DNA of 64,000 nucleotides from Terfezia claveryi (Eukaryota > Ascomycota > Pezizomycetes > Pezizales > Pezizaceae), in NCBI GenBank assembly GCA_015179025.1, contig WHUX01000139.1, positions 62,001 to 126,000 on the forward strand. The letters are read 5' to 3'. Below, in pieces: positions 57,862 through 64,000 of the stretch. The number at the start of each line of letters is the position of its first letter. Within the stretch, counting starts at the first letter, position 1. Both the position numbers and the translations under genes were made by a program. The notes under the pieces were generated by a model. It was not told where the DNA came from, searched no databases, and worked only from the letters and a program-made list of their open reading frames with translations.

Positions 57862-59539
57862 ATGCCAGACCGTCCTCAGAAGAAAAGTAAGACAACTGGT
57901 AAAGCGCCAGCCAGCCCGGCACCAGAGTCTGCCATGCAGAAAAAAAAGTCAACTCGAGAAGGACCAGCTAGCTCGGCGGGGAAGAGGCCGGAGCTTATTC
58001 AGAAAGAAGGCATGACAACTCGCAAAGCGCCGGCAGCACAGACAACAGAGCATGTTCCGAAAAAAAGGAAGACAAGAGCAGAATTATCACCCTCAATTGA
58101 GGATGTTACAAGAAGAAGGAGGACAAGAGCCGAACTAGCCCTGGTCCCCCCCCCAGTTGAAGATGTTCCAACAAGAAGAAGGACAAGAGCCGAACTAGCC
58201 TTCTACCCACCCCCAATTGCGGATGTTCCAAGAACAAGGACAGCCGAACTAACTGAGGATGTTCCTAAAAAAAGAAACACAAGTGCGAGATTAGCCATCC
58301 CATCCCCAAGGAATCTTTACGCCAAATATGCCAACTTTCCATGGGGCTCACAGGAGTTCAATCCAGATACCGAATTTAGCGGGGGGAGGAATGCATGGGG
58401 CACTTCCACCAATCCCCACATGAAAAAAATTCGAGAGACCCACAAGAAACTGCTTGGCCCCCCTTTGTCGTGGGAGCGTGCCAAAGACTGGAAAAGACAA
58501 AAAGTCAACAGGGTACTCAAAGCAGGGATTAAGGAGGCGGAACACGCTACGATAACTAGAAGGGCAATCGGCACTCGGAGAAACCAGTTAAACGATATTG
58601 AACTAGGAAACTTCGAAAGAGTTGTCCAAAGAACGTGGGACCTGATGTTCATCCGCAAAAGGCCATATATTCTTTACCAGTGGTATCAACTCTCGGATGA
58701 CCAGAAGAGATTATACTTGGAATTGGAGGAGCAATAAGAGCTCCCCGATTTCCAAATTCTAAATGGGGAATTGGAAGCAATAGGGGTCAAGCCAGTATAG
58801 CAGTTCGCAGTCGTCATTAATGTTGTGCCGATAAACCGCCGAGCCTATACCCGATTCCAAGAGCCAACTCCACTAGTCTCGACACCCGACCCTGGAGCTA
58901 CACGTGACACAGGTGCCAACATAACTAGTGACACAGGTGCCAACAAAACTAGTAACAAAGGCCCTAACGTACCCGAGGGTCAGATGCTGACCATTCAAGA
59001 GGAATTAGCCGAGGGGGATGCCGACGATTGTTTAAGTGATGAGGACATTGGGACGGATATTGAAGAGGTAGGTGCATCCTCACGCTTGATCCATCTCGCG
59101 CTTGATGTAAAGAACTTTACTCACTAGTGGATAGGATTGCGATGACAAACCCAACAAGCAAGATGATGACGAAGATACAGGACTATGGGGCAGATGGGAA
59201 GCTTCTAAGGGTTCTACCGAAGAAGAAGAAGCTTAACTAACTGAATCTGACTCCAGCAAACGGGGAAAGGGGTTGTTGGTACCTGGCGGAGATAGGCCCA
59301 CCGAATTTCTTCCAAGCGGCATGGAAGATGAGGATTATAGTGACTCCACCGAGGAGGATGATACCGAGGTCAATAAACGAGTATATCGGCGGATATTGCG
59401 TCGAGGTACTGCAATGACAACCACCGACAACAATCAAGAGGACAAAGGCGAGAAGCAAGTCGCAGGCGATAATGGGGGGAAAGATGAGCGAGAAGATGCA
59501 GATGAGGAAGAGGGTGAGGATGAGGACAAAGCTGACTAG
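57862..59539 (+). pseudogene. Gene Z of hAT-B: basic N-terminus, conserved core, acidic tail
   Basis: The ATG at 57862 opens a 291-codon frame. Residues 1-145 are Lys/Arg/Thr/Pro-rich, with three or four repeats of RRRTRAELA separated by PPP..EDV. The core, shared with hAT-A, starts LYAKYANFPWGSQEFNPDTE and includes AWGTSTNPHMKKIRETHKKL and YILYQWYQLSDDQKRLYLEL. A TAA at 58735-58737 and a TAG at 58798-58800 interrupt it, but similarity to hAT-A goes on (GELEAIGVKPV, RRAYTRFQEP, EGDADDCLSDED). An intron at 59068-59134 joins, in phase, a tail ending in an acidic DEREDADEEEGEDEDKAD block, with one more stop at 59234-59236. It may bind chromatin or histones; this is inference. Confidence 0.65.
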
Positions 59540-59580
59540 GGAGCAAGGAGCAAAATGGGAAATATTTTGGATTTGTTTTT

Positions 59581-59635
59581 ACTGTCACGGATGAAGGACT
59601 TGTCACGGATGGCAAACTTGTCACGGATGCCGTGA
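59581..59635. repeat. Three TGTCACGGAT units between gene Z and the H3-like gene (hAT-B)
   Basis: ACTGTCACGGATGAAGG, then CTTGTCACGGATGGCAAA and CTTGTCACGGATGCCG. They directly follow gene Z. Confidence 0.85.
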
Positions 59636-59639
59636 ATAG

Positions 59640-60254
59640 TCGTTATCAACTTTCTGAGGTGTAATTGTACTACTATTTTTGTGTCTTTGATTGTATATTT
59701 TATTGTGTCTTTTGTTGTGTATGTGTTGGATGTCTACGGGCTGATGCAAGTTTTTTTTTTGGGTGTTTACGGGGTGGGGTGATGCAATAGTTTTTATCTT
59801 TGTATATTTTTTTGATGTCTACTCCGGACTGATGGTATTTTCTTTGTATGTTTTTTTGATGTCTACAGGCTTTGTTTTGGGCTCATGCTAGAGGTATTTT
59901 GTTTCTGTTTTTGTTTTGTCCAATGCTAGTGTTTGTTCTGTCTGAAACATTAGAAGGTACATTTTTTTATTCCTCCCTTTGTTACTAGTGAGCTAACTAA
60001 TGACGGCCAATACAAATTAGTGAGGATAGAGAGAAACAATGAATTATATTTTGTTCTAGAGCTCATTGGTCTATTTGTGGTCCACTGCGTACCCTCGGGA
60101 ACATACATATACAAGCAAACTTACTATCCCAAATCTCAGATTCTTCGAAACTCCGACTTCTGTAACCTTCAGGTTTGGAAATAACACTTACTCCTAGATA
60201 CAGATAACACTTACCCCCAGATACAGATAACACTTACCCTCAGATACAGATATA
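59640..60254. other. Gap upstream of the H3-like gene in hAT-B
   Basis: T-rich sequence, then three tandem CAGATAACACTTACCC.. units (about 60180-60250) directly before the ATG, within the likely 5' leader or promoter. Confidence 0.5.
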
Positions 60255-61418
60255 ATGGCGCGAACAAAACAGAAACCCAGAAATATCAAGACCATAGTGC
60301 CCCCAGCGACGGTCCCACCCCCCCAGGTGCCCCCGCCCCAAGTGGCCGCACCCCAAGTGGCCGCACCCGAAGTGGCCCCGGCGATAGTCCCCCCTCCCCA
60401 AGTGGCCCCCGCCATAGGCTCACAGGCTAGAGCAGTTCCCAGAAGAAGAAGGGTCAATCGAGGACGTAAGAACTCCTAAGCTCAATGCCAGTTCAATTTG
60501 ACCTTGGAATGCTAAGTGTGCTGTCAGTGGCCATTGTCAGACAGATACGGAGACAACAGGGCAGCGCAAAGCTGATAATACCGAAGACTGCGTTCCGACG
60601 GTTGTGCAGAGAAATTGTACAAGACGTGAACAATGAATACAACACTATGCCGAGGATTCTCGGGGAACGGACCGATGTTGAAAGAATTGGAATTCTCGCG
60701 ACAAATGCTCTCCAAGAGTCTATGGAGGCATATATACATGAATTTTTTACAGGTAATAAGGCATAGATGGTGAGTAGAAAATTGTCAGAATAATACTAAC
60801 ATGGCTGATGCAATAGCGATCAACCTTTTGGCAACCCAAAGTGGGGAGTGAAACCCACCACGCCAAACAATTCTTCGCAGGGATGTGAGGTTGTGGCGTC
60901 AAGTGGAAGAGAATCGGCTATCCGGGGGTAATGTGACCCACATACACGCACCATTTTTCCATCCACCACCAGCAACACCAGAACCAGCAGACGCACAAGA
61001 ACAAGCACTAGCACCAGCACCAGAACCAGCACCGGCACTAGCACAAGCACAAGCACCAGAACCAGCACCAGAACCAGCACCAGCACCAGAACCAGCACCA
61101 GCACCAGCACAAGCACGAGCACGAGCACGAGCACGAGCACCTGCACGAGCTCGAGCACGAGCTCGAGCACCAGCGCCAGCACCAGAACCAGGACCAGCAG
61201 CTCCTATTGGGGCGGATACTTCTTCGTCATCGTCTAGAAGAAGTATTAGAACAAGAACCTTGTCATCGTCTTCTTCCTCATCTTCTGACAAGGAAGGAGA
61301 ACAATCGGAGGAACGGGGACGACAAGGAGAAGAACAACAGGTAATTGAAGGATCACCTCGAACACAAGATTCCATATTACAGCCCCAGGAAGATCATCGA
61401 AGATGTTTTATTAATTGA
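60255..61418 (+). pseudogene. Histone H3-like gene of hAT-B with extended tails
   Basis: Exons 60255-60465, 60528-60752 and 60817-61418; introns of 62 and 64 nt, the second with a perfect TACTAAC branch site. Exon 1: MARTKQ, identical to the first six residues of canonical H3, then PRNIKTIVPP and a Pro/Val/Ala tail ending RRRRVNRGR. Exon 2: IVRQIRRQQG (H3 LREIRRYQKS), FRRLCREIVQDV (H3 FQRLVREIAQDF) and ATNALQESMEAYIHEFFT (H3 ALQEASEAYLVGLFED). Exon 3: INLLATQSGE, then TILRRDVRLWRQV (H3 TIMPKDIQLARRI). A tail of about 160 residues follows: Pro/Ala/Glu/Arg repeats, a Ser run and an acidic end. One TGA at 60849-60851 splits exon 3. It likely replaces or joins H3 in nucleosomes. Confidence 0.85.
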
Positions 61419-61936
61419 GCTTAGCATGTTTTTTGTGCCCCGGGTTGATTGGGGGTAATGAATGATCTGATAAGGGCAGGAACAAGGTTACAGAAACTAA
61501 TTCGTTTGTATGTAGGCTTGAGAATAGCTTATGTTATTCGGATCGATATGGGACTGAACATGCGGACACGCAAGGAAGAGGAAGGAGGTAGAAAGGGAAG
61601 AGTGAAAAGGGTAGGGTTATCGGTGGTATTATTTTTTGGCTTGTATTATATTTTAGGGAAAAGAGTGTAGGCTTGTTGGTAGCGTTTTTTTTTTAGTTGT
61701 GTTTTCTGTTATTTTTTAATTGTGTTATCAATTGGGGAAGAAGGAAGTTGGAATGAAGGAAGTTGGAATCGGATTCATTTGTATTTTTAATGTAGTTGTT
61801 TTATGAGTTGTAATTGGGTCATGGGATTTTCAGAAGCAAAGGGAGTTCGCGAATGAGGTTATGATTAGGAATGGCGGACGGCATGAAGGAACTATTACAA
61901 TTTTCGAGTTAGTAGGGTTGTGTTACAAAATGGGAG
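61419..61936. other. 3' flank of the H3-like gene, no recognised gene
   Basis: T- and G-rich sequence. A 73-codon frame (61449-61670) with YVGLRIAYVIRIDMGLNMRT is not recognised and has no visible partner in hAT-A. Confidence 0.35.
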
Positions 61937-62252
61937 AATTCCGTGACAAGTTGAATTCTGTGACAACTTGAGAGAATTCCGTGACAAGGAGCAATCCGTG
62001 ACACCTAAGGAATCCGTGACAACTTGAGTTGATTTCGTGACAACTTGAGTTGATTCCGTGACAACTTTAGACAATTCCGTGACAACTACGGGACCGTGAG
62101 AAATGGCGACAATTCCATGACAGTGCAAGCAATCCATAACAGTGGAGGCAATCCGTGACGTGCAAGAAATCCGTGACGTGCAAGAAATCCGTGACAGTGA
62201 CGGTGTGCTAAGTTAAATTTGACCCGAATTATATACAGTATGTATGAGAACT
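61937..62252 (+). repeat. 316-bp direct repeat, right copy, with TCCGTGACA array
   Basis: Near-identical to 44827-45142 and in the same orientation. It lies about 200 bp inside the right end of hAT-B; the left copy lies about 230 bp inside the left end. Confidence 0.9.
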
Positions 62253-62296
62253 CGTCTAGAGTCAGGTACCAGCACAAGTACTAGATCAATAATACT

Positions 62297-62454
62297 AAGG
62301 CTTGGCGAGTACTCGTCGGCTACTCGGCGCTGGCTCGAGTAATCCAGAGCAGCGAATAACCGACTCGCCGGTTAGAAGAGTAGAGAAAAACCGACTCGCC
62401 GGTGCGAGTCTTGGCGAGGCGGTTCGAGAAAAAATCGCCTCGCGGCGCACACTA
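62297..62454 (-). repeat. hAT-B right terminal and subterminal repeat region
   Basis: Contains GGCGAGTACTCG, two copies of AACCGACTCGCCGGT, GTGCGAGTCTTGGCGAGGCG, then ATCGCCTCGCGGCGCACACTA at the end. The right duplication AAACTGAT is at 62455-62462. Confidence 0.85.
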
Positions 62455-64000
62455 AAACTGATGGCAGGCTAAATTATCAGAGTTTTTATATCGATTCAAC
62501 TTCAAGATCAAGTATTGGCCTAGAAAAGCTAGGGGTAAGCTAGATACACTGACTAGAAGATCAGGAGATCTTCCTAAAGGGGAGGATAAAAGGCTAAAGC
62601 ACCAAAATGAGGTGGTACTAAAACCTGAAAATCTCGACCTAGCAGCCAATAGCTATACTGATACTGATGTTAATACTGATGCTAAAGCTAAAATGAACCC
62701 TGAAGCAGATCTCCTTCTGTGGATATGATGGGCATATGTAGAGGACGACCTGGTTAAGGATATAATTGCTGCAGTGGAGTCTAGATAGCGCTGTCATACC
62801 AAGATTTCTCTAGCCAAGTACACCACTTAGGATGGCCTTTTATACTACCTAGATTAACTTTATATACCTGAAGGAGAGCTGCAGATGCAGCTGATTAAGG
62901 AACACCATTATACCCTAGCTGTGGGTCATTCTGAGGTAGCTAAAATGTTAGAGCTGCTAGCTAGGCAATATATATAGATTGACCAACAGAAGGAAGTGGA
63001 GTAGTACATATGGAACTGCCATGTTTGTAAGCATGCTAAGCTTACCTGTCATGCTCCTTATGGGACCCTGAAGCCCCTAGAGATCTCAGACTAACCTTGG
63101 CAACACCTAACCATAGACTTTGTAACTGGGTTGCCGGAGGATTCAGGGTTTAATACTATTCTTATGGTAGTAGACCGATTGACCAAAATGAGGTATGTTA
63201 TACCTTGCCATAATACCTGTTTGGCCTGGGACCTCACCGGCCTCTACCTCAACCATGTATTCCACTACCATGGTCTCCCCAAGTTAGTCGTCTCGGACCG
63301 CGGCCCTCAATTCATCTTGGACTTCTAAAAAGTATTTTGCAAGCTTCTAGGAATCAACATACACCTCTCCACAGTATATCACCCCCAAACAGATGGTCAG
63401 TCCAAGCAAATGAATGCAATTATAGATCAGTACCTGAGAGCATATGTCAATTATCAGTAAAACAACTAGGTTTCGCTGCTGGCAATCTATGAGTTCGCTA
63501 CTAACAACCATTTCTCAGAGACTCTAAAAACCTTCCCGTTCCTAGTCAATTATGGCTAGCACCCTCATTTTGTGGACTCCCTAGCACCCCTACACAAGGC
63601 TAGGGAGAACACTCCAGCTAAGGAGTTTACTACACAGATTGCTGAGTTGTACTCTATCCTAAGAGCCGAACTGGTATATGTTTAAGCAAGGCAAGTGGAG
63701 TATACTAATGGATTACAGTTGCCAGCCCCCAGGTATCAGCCAGGAGATAAGGTGTGGCTCTCAAGCATGCACTTCCAAATAGAACAGCCATCTCACAAGT
63801 TCGACTATAAGTTCCTAGGTCTATTTGAGGTGGTGGCTGCTATAGGCACTCATGCCTATCGATTGAGGTTCCCTAAGGACATCAAATGCCACCCTATTGT
63901 CTAAATCTTAGAGATCGAGCCAGCCGTAGATGATCTCTTCCCTAAGTAAAAGCACTCCTTACCCCTCCCATGGTGATCACAGATGAAGAGGAGTGGGAAG
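62455..64000 (+). pseudogene. Gypsy-B RNase H end, integrase and start of chromodomain
   Basis: Coding resumes after h[14 protein letters not shown] sequence and [11 protein letters not shown] close the RNase H. The integrase zinc domain shows EHHYTLAVGHSEVAKMLELL (His pair) and CHVCKHAKLT (Cys pair, about 63015-63045). The core has TIDFVTGLPEDSGFNTILMV, VVDRLTKMRYVIPC, VSDRGPQFIL (second Asp) and [18 protein letters not shown], where Lys stands at the usual Glu of DDE, or the adjacent residue serves. PGDKVWLSS and a GPY/F-like region follow. The last bases encode TDEEEWE, the usual start of a chromodomain, cut off by the window end. Stops mostly replace Trp. Confidence 0.88.

Larger units (their letters stand above)
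44594..62454 (-). mobile_element. hAT-B: giant hAT transposon (17.86 kb) with histone-like cargo
   Basis: The ends are TAGTGTGCGCC and GGCGCACACTA, perfect 11-bp inverted repeats, followed on both sides by GCGAGGCGA-type sequence. The gene content equals hAT-A but in the opposite direction: transposase and gene X on the minus strand, then genes Y, Z and the H3-like gene on the plus strand. It is less decayed than hAT-A. A 5.6-kb palindromic insertion (50981-56605) explains its greater length; without it the element is about 12.2 kb. It interrupts RNase H of Gypsy-B. Confidence 0.92.
26012..64000 (+). mobile_element. Gypsy-B: second chromovirus lineage, split by two giant hAT insertions
   Basis: The coding parts are gag (26860-27918), protease-RT-RNase H (42473-44593) and integrase (62455-end). 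They are separated by hAT-A and hAT-B, and the protein sequence rejoins over both gaps. Without the insertions about 5.6 kb of Gypsy-B is in view. The left limit is not resolved: a TATA-like stretch (GTTATGTATATATAGATCC at about 26412) suggests that the 5' LTR lies in 26012-26560, but I cannot place its ends. The window ends in what looks like the start of the chromodomain. Stops in place of Trp show it is dead. Confidence 0.85.

Noticed and set aside
60820..61182. Minus-strand ORF with a VLVLVL repeat
   Set aside because: It is the antisense of the Pro/Ala/Glu/Arg tail of the H3-like gene.
1..64000. tRNA, rRNA or host metabolic genes
   Set aside because: I looked for conserved protein motifs outside the transposons and for tRNA-like blocks and found none that I could support.

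Overview
This window looks like nuclear DNA of a filamentous fungus made almost entirely of nested transposable elements. I found no convincing host housekeeping gene, rRNA or tRNA. Evidence for a fungus: short introns of about 50-160 nt with GT..AG ends, one with a perfect TACTAAC branch site; chromodomain Ty3/Gypsy elements; a Plavaka-like (KDZ) transposase; and decay that turns Trp and Gln codons into stops by CpA-to-TpA changes, which resembles RIP in Pezizomycotina. The species is not identified.

Layout: (1) 1-4774, the 3' half of a chromodomain Gypsy element (Gypsy-A) with its 3' LTR. (2) 4775-14661, a degraded tract: a solo-LTR-like repeat, several decayed minus-strand coding stretches, then the 5' part of a Plavaka-like transposase. 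(3) 14662-24246, a complete second Gypsy-A copy with two LTRs and an ATTAT target duplication, inserted in the Plavaka transposase, which resumes at 24252. (4) 25537-26011, a second copy of the solo-LTR-like repeat. (5) From about 26 kb to the window end, a different chromovirus (Gypsy-B) split by two giant hAT elements.

The main discovery is the pair of giant hAT elements. hAT-A is 27919-42472 (14.55 kb) with a perfect 8-bp target duplication, CTCCTTGG. hAT-B is 44594-62454 (17.86 kb) with an 8-bp duplication carrying one mismatch (GAACTGAT/AAACTGAT). Both begin TAGTRTGCGCC and end with its complement. They lie in opposite orientations in one Gypsy-B copy, whose coding sequence rejoins across each insertion. 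Both carry the same five genes: a BED-finger hAT transposase; gene X, next to it and co-oriented; and, on the other strand, gene Y, gene Z (basic N-terminus, acidic C-terminus) and a divergent histone H3-like gene. The H3-like protein starts MARTKQ, has a recognisable H3 fold and carries a long low-complexity C-terminal tail. I know of no described DNA transposon with histone cargo, but could not search.

Other unusual structures belong to these hAT elements. Arrays of a short motif, TCCGTGACA/TGTCACGGA, lie in most of their gaps and even inside their introns, and I did not see arrays elsewhere in the window. hAT-B contains a giant palindromic insertion of about 5.6 kb whose empty site is visible in hAT-A. 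hAT-A contains two inverted-repeat insertions absent from hAT-B. With these removed, both hATs shrink to about 12.2-12.6 kb. All transposase and H3 copies here carry nonsense codons, at mostly different places, so these copies are probably inactive relics of a recently working family.
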